Shown here piece after piece: positions 15,385-25,079 of a stretch of DNA of 64,000 nt. The notes beneath the pieces were generated by a model that had not been told where the DNA came from, did no database searches, and was given only the letters and a program-made list of their open reading frames with translations. Where the stretch lies: the NCBI GenBank assembly GCA_003151335.1, contig PLXE01000036.1, positions 110,825 to 174,824 of the forward strand, read 5' to 3'. Source of the DNA: Acidobacteriaceae bacterium (lineage in GTDB: Bacteria; Acidobacteriota; Terriglobia; Terriglobales; Acidobacteriaceae). Both the position numbers and the translations under genes were made by a program. How positions within the stretch are numbered: the stretch's first letter is position 1; each line of letters begins with the position of its first letter.

Positions 15385-15414
15385 TTGCGCCATGTCTTCC
15401 GTCTGGCGTAGAAT
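15385..15414 (+). promoter_or_regulatory. Candidate sigma70-type promoter of iscR operon
   Basis: TTGCGC, 18-bp spacer, TAGAAT. Confidence 0.5.
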
Positions 15415-15416
15415 CT

Positions 15417-15441
15417 AATTGCGACTGAATTGGTCGCATAT
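15417..15441 (+). promoter_or_regulatory. Candidate type-1-like IscR operator
   Basis: AATTGCGACTGAATTGGTCGCATAT; core GACT-GAATT-GGTC with TGCGAC/GTCGCA arms, just downstream of the -10. Confidence 0.5.
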
Positions 15442-15459
15442 TCATCTTACCGACTGGCT

Positions 15460-15927
15460 ATGTTGAAGCTGACCAAGAAGGCGGACTACGGACTGATTGC
15501 CATGCGGCATCTGGCGGAGCACGCCGACTTAGGAGCGTGCAGCGCCAAGGACCTGGCCGAGATGTATAGCATGCCGCAGGAAGCGCTGGCCAAGATCCTT
15601 CAGCGATTGACCAAGGCTGGCCTGCTTGTCTCGCAGTACGGCACCAATGGTGGCTACACCCTGGCTCGCAATCCGCGGCAGATTAGCGCGTTTGAGGTGA
15701 TCCGGGCGATTGACGGTCCTTTGTTCATTACCTCGTGCAGCTCGGCAACCGAAGATTGCGACCAGAGTGACCGCTGCACGGTGCGCGAACCGCTGCGCAA
15801 GGTGAGCCGCAGCATCGAAGAAGTTTTGAACCGGCTAACGATTTGGGAGATGACCGAGCCGGAGCACGAATCCGCACCGGACCTGGTCACCCTGGGCTGG
15901 ACGCCAAACAAGATCGAGCACATTTAG
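15460..15927 (+). CDS. iscR: Rrf2 family transcriptional regulator, IscR-like
   Basis: MLKLTKKADYGLIAMRHLAEH...LAEMYSMPQEALAKILQRLTKAGLLVSQYGTNGGYTLAR; three-Cys region SCSSATEDCDQSDRCTV (C-x6-C-x5-C); first gene of isc locus. Confidence 0.9.
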   Translation: MLKLTKKADYGLIAMRHLAEHADLGACSAKDLAEMYSMPQEALAKILQRLTKAGLLVSQYGTNGGYTLARNPRQISAFEVIRAIDGPLFITSCSSATEDCDQSDRCTVREPLRKVSRSIEEVLNRLTIWEMTEPEHESAPDLVTLGWTPNKIEHI

Positions 15928-15930
15928 GAG

Positions 15931-17205
15931 ATGGCACAAGCAATGAGCACGAATGTGATTTCGGGCAATGGGAACAACGACGTGAAACTGCCTATTTACA
16001 TGGACAATCATGCCACGACGCGCACCGATCCGCGCGTGGTGGAAGAGATGCTGCCGTACTTCACGGAGAAATTTGGCAATGCTGCCAGCCGTAACCACGA
16101 ATTCGGCTGGGTGGCCGAACAGGCCGTGGAGCAGGCGCGTGAGCGCATCGCCAAGTTGATTGGCGCGACCTCCAAGGAAATCATCTTCACGTCGGGCGCG
16201 ACCGAGAGCAACAACCTTGCTATCAAGGGCGTCGCCGAGATGTACAAGGAAAAAGGCAATCACATTATCACCCAGGCCATCGAACACAAGGCTGTGCTCG
16301 ACACCTGCAAGCGCCTGGAGAAGTACGGTTTTCGCGTCACTTATCTACCGGTGCAGAAGGACGGCCGCATTGATCTTGACGATCTGAAGCGGGCGATGGA
16401 CGACAAGACCATCCTGGTGACGATCATGACCGCCAACAACGAGATTGGCGCGTTGCAGCCGATCCGCGAAATTGGCGCTCTTTGTCACGAGCGCGGCGTG
16501 CTGTTCCATACCGATGCGGTGCAGGCAATCGGCAAAGTCCCGTTCAATGTGATCCAGGACAACGTTGACTTGGCATCGCTCACGGCGCACAAACTCTACG
16601 GACCCAAGGGCGTTGGTGGGTTATATGTCCGCCGCAAGAACCCGCGCGTGCAACTGGTGGCGCAGATCGATGGCGGCGGGCACGAGCGTGGCATGCGCTC
16701 GGGCACGCTGAACGTTCCGGGCATCGTGGGCTTCGGCAAGGCATGCGCGCTGGCGAGCGAAGGCATGGCAGAAGAGGCGGTGAAGCTCGCCGCTTTGCGC
16801 GATCGTCTGAAGGACGCCATCATGGGCCAGCTCGACGAGGTTTACATCAACGGTTCGGTGGAGCACCGTCTGCCCGGCAACTTGAACATCAGTTTTGCTT
16901 ACGTGGAAGGCGAGTCGCTGCTGATGGGCATCAACGATATTGCGGTTTCCAGCGGATCGGCGTGCACCTCGGCGACGCTGGAGCCATCTTATGTTTTGAA
17001 GGCGCTGGGCGCGGGCGATGACCTGGCTCACAGCTCGATTCGGTTTGGCCTTGGGCGTTTTAACACGCAGGCCGAAGTCGATTACGTAGCCGAGCGCGTG
17101 GTCGATACGGTGAAGCGTTTGCGTGAATTGTCGCCGTTGTATGAGATGGCGAAAGAGGGAATTGATTTGACCAAAGTGCAATGGGCGGCCGAGCCCACGC
17201 ATTAG
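15931..17205 (+). CDS. iscS: Cysteine desulfurase IscS
   Basis: [76 protein letters not shown]. Confidence 0.97.
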   Translation: MAQAMSTNVISGNGNNDVKLPIYMDNHATTRTDPRVVEEMLPYFTEKFGNAASRNHEFGWVAEQAVEQARERIAKLIGATSKEIIFTSGATESNNLAIKGVAEMYKEKGNHIITQAIEHKAVLDTCKRLEKYGFRVTYLPVQKDGRIDLDDLKRAMDDKTILVTIMTANNEIGALQPIREIGALCHERGVLFHTDAVQAIGKVPFNVIQDNVDLASLTAHKLYGPKGVGGLYVRRKNPRVQLVAQIDGGGHERGMRSGTLNVPGIVGFGKACALASEGMAEEAVKLAALRDRLKDAIMGQLDEVYINGSVEHRLPGNLNISFAYVEGESLLMGINDIAVSSGSACTSATLEPSYVLKALGAGDDLAHSSIRFGLGRFNTQAEVDYVAERVVDTVKRLRELSPLYEMAKEGIDLTKVQWAAEPTH

Positions 17206-17318
17206 CCCAGGTAGAGCGGCGCTTCAGCGCCGCGTTGCGACACTGGAATTGTTTTGAGCCGACTTTAGCCGGCGGCAGATTTTGTTGACAGAGATTTTTC
17301 GAGTTTAGGAGATGACGC

Positions 17319-17744
17319 ATGGCTTACAGCACCAAGGTTTTGGACCACTACTCGAACCCGCGCAACGTGGGTTCGCTCGACAAGAACAGCGCTGAGGTAG
17401 GTACTGGTTTGGTGGGCGCACCGGAATGCGGCGACGTGATGAAGCTGCAGATCAAGGTGAATCCTGCGACCAACATCATCGAGGACGCCAAGTTCAAGAC
17501 GTTCGGTTGCGGGTCGGCGATAGCTTCGTCTTCCTTGGCCACCGAGTGGGTGAAGGGCAAGACCGTGGACGAAGCCCTCACGATCCGTAACACGGACATC
17601 GTGAAGGAGCTGTCGCTACCTCCGGTGAAAATCCACTGCTCGGTGCTGGCGGAGGACGCAATTCGCGCCGCCATCGGCGACTGGAAAAAGAAGAATGGAC
17701 AGCACAGCCAGCCCCAGGCCCAGCCGGTCGAACAGCGGGCGTAA
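17319..17744 (+). CDS. iscU: Fe-S cluster assembly scaffold IscU
   Basis: MAYSTKVLDHYSNPRNVGSL; FKTFGCGSAIASSSLATEWVKGKT; LPPVKIHCSVLAEDAIRAAI (HscA-binding LPPVK). Confidence 0.97.
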   Translation: MAYSTKVLDHYSNPRNVGSLDKNSAEVGTGLVGAPECGDVMKLQIKVNPATNIIEDAKFKTFGCGSAIASSSLATEWVKGKTVDEALTIRNTDIVKELSLPPVKIHCSVLAEDAIRAAIGDWKKKNGQHSQPQAQPVEQRA

Positions 17745-17801
17745 ACTGGTTTTGAGGGCCGGGGTGCCGCATCTCTCGATCAGGCCCACCGGAACACAAG
17801 C

Positions 17802-18182
17802 ATGAGCACGGTCAACATCGAAAATCCGGCCCAGGCGCCCGCCCCCGCTGCCAAAGGCATTCAGGTGACGGACAAGGCGCTGGCCCGCATTCGCTTGGCG
17901 ATGGCGAAGGAAAACATCTCGCCGGCCGAGGGCGGACTGCGTCTGGGGGTGCAGGGTGGTGGTTGTTCGGGACTGAGTTACAACATCCGTTTCGACACGC
18001 AGCCGCGCGAACGCGATCGCGTCTTTCAGTTCGACGATGTTCGCGTCTTTGTCGATCCGAAGTCGTTCATTTACCTGCACGGCATGGTTCTCGATTACGA
18101 AGAGACCCTGATGCACCAGGGCTTCTCCTTCCAGAACCCGAATGCGAAGAAGTCTTGCGGCTGCGGTACTTCGTTTTCCTAA
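17802..18182 (+). CDS. iscA: Fe-S assembly A-type carrier IscA
   Basis: GGLRLGVQGGGCSGLSYNIRFD ... CGCGTSFS C-terminal motif. Confidence 0.94.
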   Translation: MSTVNIENPAQAPAPAAKGIQVTDKALARIRLAMAKENISPAEGGLRLGVQGGGCSGLSYNIRFDTQPRERDRVFQFDDVRVFVDPKSFIYLHGMVLDYEETLMHQGFSFQNPNAKKSCGCGTSFS

Positions 18183-18275
18183 GAAATGGTAGCGGCGCCC
18201 GAATGCGACCGGCTGAACGATGGGATTCCGCGATTGTGGAATTCCGGGAAGCTTGGTTCGCCCCGAGAGGATTGA

Positions 18276-19061
18276 ATGGCCCTGACTGAGCATAAGAAAC
18301 CCGAGCAACCGGATAGCGGCATTCTGGTCGTTAATCAAAGCCGGCCAACCAAGGTGAATTGCTGGTCTTGCGGAGCCATGCGCGCTGCTCATTTCTGCCA
18401 GGAGTGCGGCAAAGTGCAGCCGCCCACCCCGGTGGACTATTTTACGTTCTTCGGGCTCCCCTTCAGACTTAACCTGGAGCCGGAAAAACTCGAAGGCGAG
18501 TTCTACGCCTTGAGCCGGCACCTGCATCCCGACATCAACGCCATCAATAGCGATCGCGAACAGCAGTGGAGCCTGGAAAAGAGTTCGCAGCTTAACGACG
18601 CCTACCGCACCCTGAAGGATCCCATCACGCGGACCGAGTACCTGCTGCGATTGCAGGGGGTGCAACTGGAAGAACAATCCAAGGCCGCGACCGAAGAGGC
18701 GCGCCGCACCGGCAAGATTAAAAAGCAGGTGGTCCCTCCCGATCTGCTGGAGCAGGTTTTTGAACTGAACATGCAGCTCGAAGAAATGCGGATGAACAAG
18801 AAAATGGGGGAGCCCGACCGCACCCTTGAGCGTGAGCTGCAGGACTCCAGAAAGCAGTTGCAGGACAAGTACAACGGCCTGCTGCAAGAGCTGCAGGCAG
18901 CATGGAACCAGTGGGACGGGTTGATCGATCGCGCCGAACAGGGCGGGAGCGTTCTGGAGGAAGATCGCATCGCAGTGCGCGACACGATGGTGGATGTGCT
19001 GAATCGCCGCAGCTACCTAAGCAACCTGCTACGCGACATCGATGAGGTGCTGGAGAGCTGA
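18276..19061 (+). CDS. hscB: Fe-S assembly co-chaperone HscB with N-terminal tetracysteine motif
   Basis: DYFTFFGLPFRLNLEPEKLEGEFYALSRHLHPDIN (HPD), TRTEYLLRLQG; preceded by CWSCGAMRAAHFCQEC. Confidence 0.92.
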   Translation: MALTEHKKPEQPDSGILVVNQSRPTKVNCWSCGAMRAAHFCQECGKVQPPTPVDYFTFFGLPFRLNLEPEKLEGEFYALSRHLHPDINAINSDREQQWSLEKSSQLNDAYRTLKDPITRTEYLLRLQGVQLEEQSKAATEEARRTGKIKKQVVPPDLLEQVFELNMQLEEMRMNKKMGEPDRTLERELQDSRKQLQDKYNGLLQELQAAWNQWDGLIDRAEQGGSVLEEDRIAVRDTMVDVLNRRSYLSNLLRDIDEVLES

Positions 19062-19066
19062 AAGAA

Positions 19067-19094
19067 CAGTTGCCAGTTGTTAGTTGTCAGTTCC
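19067..19094. repeat. 7-bp-period tandem array, 4 units, downstream of hscB
   Basis: cagttgc cagttgt tagttgt cagttcc. Confidence 0.8.
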
Positions 19095-19104
19095 GATTTT
19101 TTGG

Positions 19105-19208
19105 TGTCACCCTGAGCGAGCGGCCGCTTTTGCCGCGAGTCGAAGGGCCCCTATGGCGGTTTTAAGTCTAGGCAGGCCATAGGGGTCCTTCGACTGCTCA
19201 GGATGACA
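19105..19208. repeat. Dispersed palindromic intergenic element, family A (full inverted repeat)
   Basis: tgtcaccctgagcgagc..gagtcgaagggcccctatggc ... gccataggggtccttcgactgctcaggatgaca. Confidence 0.85.
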
Positions 19209-19226
19209 CAGCGAAAGGGGCATTAC

Positions 19227-19282
19227 AGCTAAGAGCTAACGGCTAAAAGCTATCGACCAAGACCTGACGGCTAATTGCTACC
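19227..19282. repeat. 7-bp-period tandem array, 8 units, abutting hscA start
   Basis: agctaag agctaac ggctaaa agctatc gaccaag acctgac ggctaat tgctacc then cATG. Confidence 0.8.
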
Positions 19283-19283
19283 C

Positions 19284-21188
19284 ATGCCAAACGAACGCAT
19301 AGTCGGAATCGATCTGGGCACCACCAACTCACTGGTGGCCTACATGGAAGGCGACCGTCCGGTCGTGATTCCCGGCGAGGACGGACTGAACCTGGTGCCT
19401 TCGGTCGTCGCGCTGGACGAGAACGGCCAGATCGTTGTGGGCAGCGCGGCGCGCAAGTATCTGATGGAGACGCCGGAGCGCGCCGTGTACAGCGTCAAGC
19501 GCCTCATGGGTCGTGGCGTCGAGGATGTACAGGTCGAATTGAGGCTCTTTCCTTTCCGGTTGGCTGACGACCTCGCCGCCGGAGAAGTGCTGCGCATCAA
19601 GCTTGGGGATAAGACCTTCACCCCGCCGGAGATTTCAGCTTTCATCCTGCGCCAACTGAAGCGCAACGCCGAGCGCTATTTCGCGGCGCCGGTCACCAAG
19701 GCTGTCATCACGGTCCCGGCGTACTTCAACGATGCGCAACGGCAAGCCACCAAGGATGCCGGCCGCATCGCTGGCCTGGAAGTGTTGCGCCTGGTGAACG
19801 AACCTACGGCGGCATCGCTCGCCTATGGTCTGGATAAGAAGAACGCCGAAACCGTTGCGGTTTACGACTTGGGCGGCGGCACTTTTGACATTTCGATTCT
19901 CAAGTTGCACGAGGGCATCTTCGAAGTGATCGCGACCAATGGCGACACCCACCTCGGGGGCGATGACGTCGACAACCTGCTGATCACGATTGCGCTGCAC
20001 GACATCCAGGGCGATCTGGCGGTCGATGTCCGCCGCAACGCCGAGATCGTGCAGGCGATTCGCAAAGCGGTCATCGATGCGAAAATCGCTTTGTCATCGG
20101 ACGAGAAGACATCTCTGGACGTCGAACTTCCCGGCGGCAAGCGCTATCAGCGCGAGATCACGCGCGCGCAATTTGAACAGCTGATCCAGCCGGTCATCGA
20201 TCGCACAATTGGGCCGGTCCGCCAGGCGATGAAAGATGCCGGCCTGACCCCAAAGCAGATCAACGAAGCTGTGCTGGTAGGCGGCTCGACGCGCATCCCA
20301 CGGGTCCGTCAACTTGTGCAAGAGCTTTTCGAGCGCACCCCGCACAGCGGATTGAATCCCGACGAAGTAGTTGCGCTAGGCGCGGCCATACAGGCGCACA
20401 TCCTGGCAGGCGGCTCGGAAGCCACCAAGGAAATGCTGCTGCTCGATGTGACGCCGCTATCGCTCGGCATCGAATCGTTGGGCGGAGGCGTGGTCAAGAT
20501 CATTCATCGCAACTCGACGATTCCGGCGTCGGCGACCGAACACTTCACCACCGGCGTGGAAGGCCAGACCAACGTTGCCGTCCACGTTGTGCAGGGCGAA
20601 CGCGAACTGGCCAGTGACTGCCGCTCCCTGGCGCGCTTCGATCTGAAAGGCATTCCGCCGATGCCGGCGGGACTGCCGCGCATTGAAGTGAAATTCCTGA
20701 TCGACGCCAACGGAATTCTGCACGTCTCGGCGCGTGAGTTGCGCAGCGGCAAGGAAGCTGAAATTCAGGTGCAGCCCAGCTACGGTCTTACCGACGAGCA
20801 AGTCGAGAACATGATCCTCGATTCATTCGACAATGCGGAAGAAGACTTCCGCCGGCGCCAGGTGATTGAAGCGCGCAACGAAGCCGAGACCATGCTCACG
20901 GCCTTGGAGAAGGGCCGCAAGAATCCCGCGTGGCCGCAGTTGTCGTCGCAGGAACGCAGCAACATTGGCAAGTTCGAAACAGCGCTTCGTGCGGTCGTGA
21001 AGGCCGACGATTACCAGGCCATTCGAACTGCGATCGATGTCCTGAACCAGGGAACTATGCATCTTGCCGAGCTTATGATGGAATCCGCGGTGGGCACGGC
21101 GTTGAAGGGACAAAACATGGACACCGCCGATGTAGGCGAGGGACCCGAATCGCCGCATCCCATCGCGCAAGCAGAGATTGAACGTTAG
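19284..21188 (+). CDS. hscA: Fe-S protein assembly chaperone HscA (Hsp70 family)
   Basis: [67 protein letters not shown]; operon context. Confidence 0.95.
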   Translation: MPNERIVGIDLGTTNSLVAYMEGDRPVVIPGEDGLNLVPSVVALDENGQIVVGSAARKYLMETPERAVYSVKRLMGRGVEDVQVELRLFPFRLADDLAAGEVLRIKLGDKTFTPPEISAFILRQLKRNAERYFAAPVTKAVITVPAYFNDAQRQATKDAGRIAGLEVLRLVNEPTAASLAYGLDKKNAETVAVYDLGGGTFDISILKLHEGIFEVIATNGDTHLGGDDVDNLLITIALHDIQGDLAVDVRRNAEIVQAIRKAVIDAKIALSSDEKTSLDVELPGGKRYQREITRAQFEQLIQPVIDRTIGPVRQAMKDAGLTPKQINEAVLVGGSTRIPRVRQLVQELFERTPHSGLNPDEVVALGAAIQAHILAGGSEATKEMLLLDVTPLSLGIESLGGGVVKIIHRNSTIPASATEHFTTGVEGQTNVAVHVVQGERELASDCRSLARFDLKGIPPMPAGLPRIEVKFLIDANGILHVSARELRSGKEAEIQVQPSYGLTDEQVENMILDSFDNAEEDFRRRQVIEARNEAETMLTALEKGRKNPAWPQLSSQERSNIGKFETALRAVVKADDYQAIRTAIDVLNQGTMHLAELMMESAVGTALKGQNMDTADVGEGPESPHPIAQAEIER

Positions 21189-21206
21189 CAGCGAGCTTGA
21201 GGAATT

Positions 21207-21632
21207 ATGCCAGACGAAAAAGCACAAGGCGGAGCAACCGCAACCGTGGAAGCTCCCGGACCGAATACCGTTCGGGTCACCTTCCTTCCCGAGAACAGGA
21301 CATTTGAGTTTGAACACGGTAAGCTCCCCTATCTGGACCACGGCAAGCCCGAGTCGATCCTCGACGTGGCCATGAATTTCGGGCTGCATCTGGAGCACGC
21401 CTGCGGCGGAAACTGCGCCTGCACCACCTGTCACGTCGTGGTGAAAAAGGGTAAGGAGCTGCTCAACGAGATGGACGACGACGAAGCTGATCGTCTCGAC
21501 ATGGCCGCCGACCTGCAGCTCAACTCGCGCCTCGGATGTCAGACTGTGATAGAAAAGCCAGGCGAGGTGGTGGTCGAGGTTCCCTCCTGGAACCGCAACT
21601 ATGTTTCGGAAGCGGCAACCCACCACGATTGA
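21207..21632 (+). CDS. fdx: 2Fe-2S ferredoxin (Isc type)
   Basis: LHLEHACGGNCACTTCHVVVKKG...SRLGCQTVI. Confidence 0.95.
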   Translation: MPDEKAQGGATATVEAPGPNTVRVTFLPENRTFEFEHGKLPYLDHGKPESILDVAMNFGLHLEHACGGNCACTTCHVVVKKGKELLNEMDDDEADRLDMAADLQLNSRLGCQTVIEKPGEVVVEVPSWNRNYVSEAATHHD

Positions 21633-21663
21633 TCACCGACAATTTTCATATTCGAGGGAATCT

Positions 21664-21882
21664 ATGGCTGCTGAACTGAGATGGGATGACGCGGAAGACA
21701 TCGGCCTGACATTGTCCGACAGGTTCCCCGATGTGAATCCGCTAGAACTCCGCTTTACCGATCTTCATCGCTATGTCACCGAGTTACCGACCTTCGTGGA
21801 CGACGCGAAGATGTCCAACGAGGGCAAACTCGAAGCCATCCAGATGGCCTGGTTCGAGGAATATCAGGATAAAACTCGATAA
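21664..21882 (+). CDS. iscX: Fe-S assembly protein IscX
   Basis: RWDDAEDIGLTLSDRFPDVNPLELRFTDLHRYVTELPTFVDDAKMSNEGKLEAIQMAWFEEY. Confidence 0.93.
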   Translation: MAAELRWDDAEDIGLTLSDRFPDVNPLELRFTDLHRYVTELPTFVDDAKMSNEGKLEAIQMAWFEEYQDKTR

Positions 21883-21965
21883 AGGCAACTACATACTTTG
21901 GGAGCGGCGGTTCCTGTTCCGCAGGTTAGACTTTGTCCTGCCCGATATCGCGTAAAATCGTCGCC

Positions 21966-22676
21966 ATGCCCACAGAGCAGGAAGCTGCCTCGCTCGCCGT
22001 ATTGAAAAGCGTGCCCATTTTCTCCAGCTTGACGGAGCAGGAATTTGCCTTCCTGACCTCGCACCTTTTGCAGCGCAAATACGCTGCCGGCGAGCTGATC
22101 TTCGGCGAAGGCGACCCTTGCGCCGGCCTGTATGTCGTTCGGTCGGGGAATGTGCGCATCTTCAAGAGTTCGGCCGGTGGACGCGAGCAAGTGCTTTCCA
22201 TCGACGGTCCCGGCAGCTCAATCGCGGAGCTGCCGGTCTTCGACGGCGGAAACTATCCCGCCTCCGCCCAGGCGGTCAGCGATAGCACGCTGCTTTTTTT
22301 CAGCCGTCAGGATTTCCAGGCCCTCTGCTTGCAGCATCCGCAGGTCGCGCTAAGAGTTCTGCGAGTGATTGGCGGGCGCCTGCGCCGACTGGTCGGCATC
22401 ATCGAAGAACTTTCGTTCACCACGGTCCGCCACCGGCTGATCGCGCTGTTGGTGCGACTGGGCAAGGTGGAGGGCACGCGGAACGGCGATGCCATCACGC
22501 TGACGCTGCCGGGGAATAACAGCGAGCTGGCGGCGCAAATCGGCACCGTGCGCGAACTGGTGTCGCGCAATCTCAGCCGCCTGCAATCGGAAGGCCTGAT
22601 TCAGGTGGACAACCGCAAGCTTGAGATTCCTTCGCTGAAGCGCCTGGAAGCGGAACTGCAGGCTTCCGGCGGTTGA
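21966..22676 (+). CDS. Crp/Fnr family transcriptional regulator
   Basis: cNMP-binding-like fold YAAGELIFGEGDPCAGLYVVRSGNVRIF; HTH ELAAQIGTVRELVSRNLSRLQSEGLI with E-x-x-S-R; only scattered Cys, so not a canonical Fe-S FNR. Confidence 0.88.
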   Translation: MPTEQEAASLAVLKSVPIFSSLTEQEFAFLTSHLLQRKYAAGELIFGEGDPCAGLYVVRSGNVRIFKSSAGGREQVLSIDGPGSSIAELPVFDGGNYPASAQAVSDSTLLFFSRQDFQALCLQHPQVALRVLRVIGGRLRRLVGIIEELSFTTVRHRLIALLVRLGKVEGTRNGDAITLTLPGNNSELAAQIGTVRELVSRNLSRLQSEGLIQVDNRKLEIPSLKRLEAELQASGG

Positions 22677-22723
22677 GTCAGCTCGCGCTTCCATCCACAG
22701 CATCTCCACAATCTTTTGCTCCC

Positions 22724-22737
22724 GTGACAGAAGTCAT
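22724..22737 (+). promoter_or_regulatory. Candidate Crp/Fnr-family box upstream of ric
   Basis: GTGAC-agaa-GTCAT palindrome; TACTAG -10-like hexamer at 22758-22763 gives about -41 spacing. Confidence 0.45.
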
Positions 22738-22820
22738 AGCTGCTGCGCGGGGGGGCTACTAGTCTGCATATGAAGGCGGAAAGGGGCGCGATGCTCCGCT
22801 ACCCGCAGGAGGAAATAGAA

Positions 22821-23543
22821 ATGACACTAACAGCGACTAAAACCGTGGGCGAGATTGCCGCCGAGACGCCCAGTGCAACGCGCGAATTCGAAAAGCTTGG
22901 AATCGACTACTGCTGTGGCGGAAACCGCACCTTGGGCGAGGCATGCGCGGACGCCAAGATCTCGGTTGACGACGCTCTCGCGCGCCTGGAGAAAGGCCTG
23001 GCAACCACCCAGCCCGGCGACAACAAGGACTGGCAGCATCAGTTACTGGCCGATCTGATTGACCATATCAAGACCACCCATCACGTGTTTGTGCGCGATG
23101 AAAGCTCGCGCATCGAAGCGCTCACCGCCAAGGTTGTCGGCGTGCACGGCAAGAACCATCCCGAGCTTCTTCAGGTACAGCAAGTGTTCTCCGCTCTGGC
23201 GGCGGAACTGAGCGTTCACCTGATGAAGGAAGAGCAAGTCCTCTTTCCCTACATGGTGCGCATGGAAGAGAGCGCGCTGGCCGGCGAACCCGTGCCCCCG
23301 GCGATGTTCGGCACGGTAGTAAACCCCGTGCGCATGATGATGCAGGAACACGACGGGGCAGGCGATGCGGCGCGTTCGTTGCGCGCGATCACCAGAGATT
23401 ACAGGGTTCCGGAAGATGCGTGCATCAGCTATCGCACGCTGTATCAGGCGCTGCAGGGCTTTGAGGCCGACCTGCACCAGCACATTCATCTGGAAAACAA
23501 CATCCTCTTCCCGCGCGCCGTCGCCATGGAGGCCAAGCGATAA
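22821..23543 (+). CDS. ric: Iron-sulfur cluster repair di-iron protein (RIC/ScdA/YtfE family)
   Basis: VGEIAAETPSATREFEKLGIDYCCGGNRTLGEAC; hemerythrin-like HH..H/E pattern HIKTTHHVFVRDE, HLMKEEQVLFPYM; RBS AGGAGG upstream. Confidence 0.93.
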   Translation: MTLTATKTVGEIAAETPSATREFEKLGIDYCCGGNRTLGEACADAKISVDDALARLEKGLATTQPGDNKDWQHQLLADLIDHIKTTHHVFVRDESSRIEALTAKVVGVHGKNHPELLQVQQVFSALAAELSVHLMKEEQVLFPYMVRMEESALAGEPVPPAMFGTVVNPVRMMMQEHDGAGDAARSLRAITRDYRVPEDACISYRTLYQALQGFEADLHQHIHLENNILFPRAVAMEAKR

Positions 23544-23560
23544 CCAGCGGCCTGAGCCTT

Positions 23561-24946
23561 CTACTGCGGTGGCGTTTGCGGTGGCGGGGCCGTCGTTCCT
23601 GTCTCGCCACCCGGCGGAGGCTGGTCGGGCGTCGGGGGTTGGGCCCCGGCCCTCTGTGGAGGCAATGGGTAATATCCATGCTTGGCGAAAACCTCCAGCC
23701 CGGGTCGCCTCACGCGCACTTCAATCTCGCGGTAGTTGCTGGAGGGTTTTTGCGGGGTGTTATAGCCCAGCGTGTACTGGTTGCGAGCTTCCATGGTGAT
23801 GCGCTGATAGGCGCTTTCGATGGACTCCTTGGAAAACTCGTTCAGCACGTCACCGCCGGTCGCGTTGGTGTATCGCGGAAGGATGTTGCTGTATCCGAAG
23901 CCCGGAATGCGCGCCTTTTCGATCTTGTTGTAGAGCGGCATTGCGGCTGAGTCCACGCCGATCGCATAGACCGCGATCTCATCCGTCAGCAGCACCTTCA
24001 ACACCTGGGCATAGCTAGCACGGCTGCCCAATTCCTGACCGTCGCTGATGACAAAGATGATCTTGCGGTTCTGCCGGGGACGGTGGGCCAGGTTCTGGGC
24101 GGCTGTCAGGATCGCATCGTTCAGCACGTGCGACTCTTTTTCGGGAGTGACCACCAGCTTACCGCCCGGTATGGGCTTGCTATTGGTCACCGGGCCTGCC
24201 CCAAAAGGTCCGCCCACCAGCGGTGCGCTGGGCTCTTGGCCGCGCTCATCCTTGATCCGCTGCAGAGCAATCTCCATGTGCGTCGCGTTGCCGAAATCCG
24301 AACGCTGGTTGACCGTATTGCCATAGGTAAATACCGACACTTCGTCGAAGGGGCCAAACGATCCGCCCAGGGCGGCGAAGGTCTGGTTCACCTTCTTCAG
24401 CGTCAGGTCCGACATGCCCTGGTCAATGATCAGCGCGGCAGAAAGCGGGAACGGATCGCTGGTAAAGAGCTTGACCTGCTGCTTGGCGCCATCTTCGTAG
24501 ATGCTGAAGTCGCTCTGCAGCAGTCCATCCACCAGCTTGCCTTCGCTATCCTTCACCGTGACTGGAACGGTGACGAAACTGACCGTGCGCTGCAGCCGGA
24601 ACAACTCATCGCGGCCGCTCTCCCCGGCATTGGAAGCGCTGCCCGCAGGCACCGTCTTGACTGCCTCCGAGCCCGGAGGCGGAGCCTGCGGGTTAGTCGG
24701 CTCCGGAGGCTGCTGGCCGACGCCGCGAGTATTTGGCGGCGCTTCGGGGTTTCCACTCGAAGACGAACCCTGGTCGTCAGGTGTCGCCTGGGGTGGCAGG
24801 TTGACGCTGGGAGCAGGCGCATTGTTCTGCGGCGTGGGAGCGTCGGGTAATTTTTGCTGTTGCGAGACCGCATAGCTTGCAGCGAAACTCAGGGCCGCCA
24901 CAAGCATGACGGATTGGATCCACGGGCTCAATCGGCGATTAAACAT
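23561..24946 (-). CDS. Secreted VWFA-related protein (Acidobacteria-type, TIGR03436-like)
   Basis: Signal peptide; VTVPVTVKDSEGKLVDGLLQSDFSIYEDGAKQQVKLFTSDPFPLSAALIIDQGMSDLTLKKV; ARNQYTLGYNTPQKPSSNYREIEVRVRRPGLEVFAKHGYY. Confidence 0.87.
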   Translation of the reverse strand: MFNRRLSPWIQSVMLVAALSFAASYAVSQQQKLPDAPTPQNNAPAPSVNLPPQATPDDQGSSSSGNPEAPPNTRGVGQQPPEPTNPQAPPPGSEAVKTVPAGSASNAGESGRDELFRLQRTVSFVTVPVTVKDSEGKLVDGLLQSDFSIYEDGAKQQVKLFTSDPFPLSAALIIDQGMSDLTLKKVNQTFAALGGSFGPFDEVSVFTYGNTVNQRSDFGNATHMEIALQRIKDERGQEPSAPLVGGPFGAGPVTNSKPIPGGKLVVTPEKESHVLNDAILTAAQNLAHRPRQNRKIIFVISDGQELGSRASYAQVLKVLLTDEIAVYAIGVDSAAMPLYNKIEKARIPGFGYSNILPRYTNATGGDVLNEFSKESIESAYQRITMEARNQYTLGYNTPQKPSSNYREIEVRVRRPGLEVFAKHGYYPLPPQRAGAQPPTPDQPPPGGETGTTAPPPQTPPQ

Positions 24947-25079
24947 GTACTGTCTCGTCTCCCAGATTGCCGGAACTGTGGACAAGTATAACCGCACCGG
25001 GACGACTCGGCAGCCCTCATCGCTGCGGAATCGTCTGTTGGTGCACTACAATGGATGCAGTCAACAGGAAAGAGAAGCT

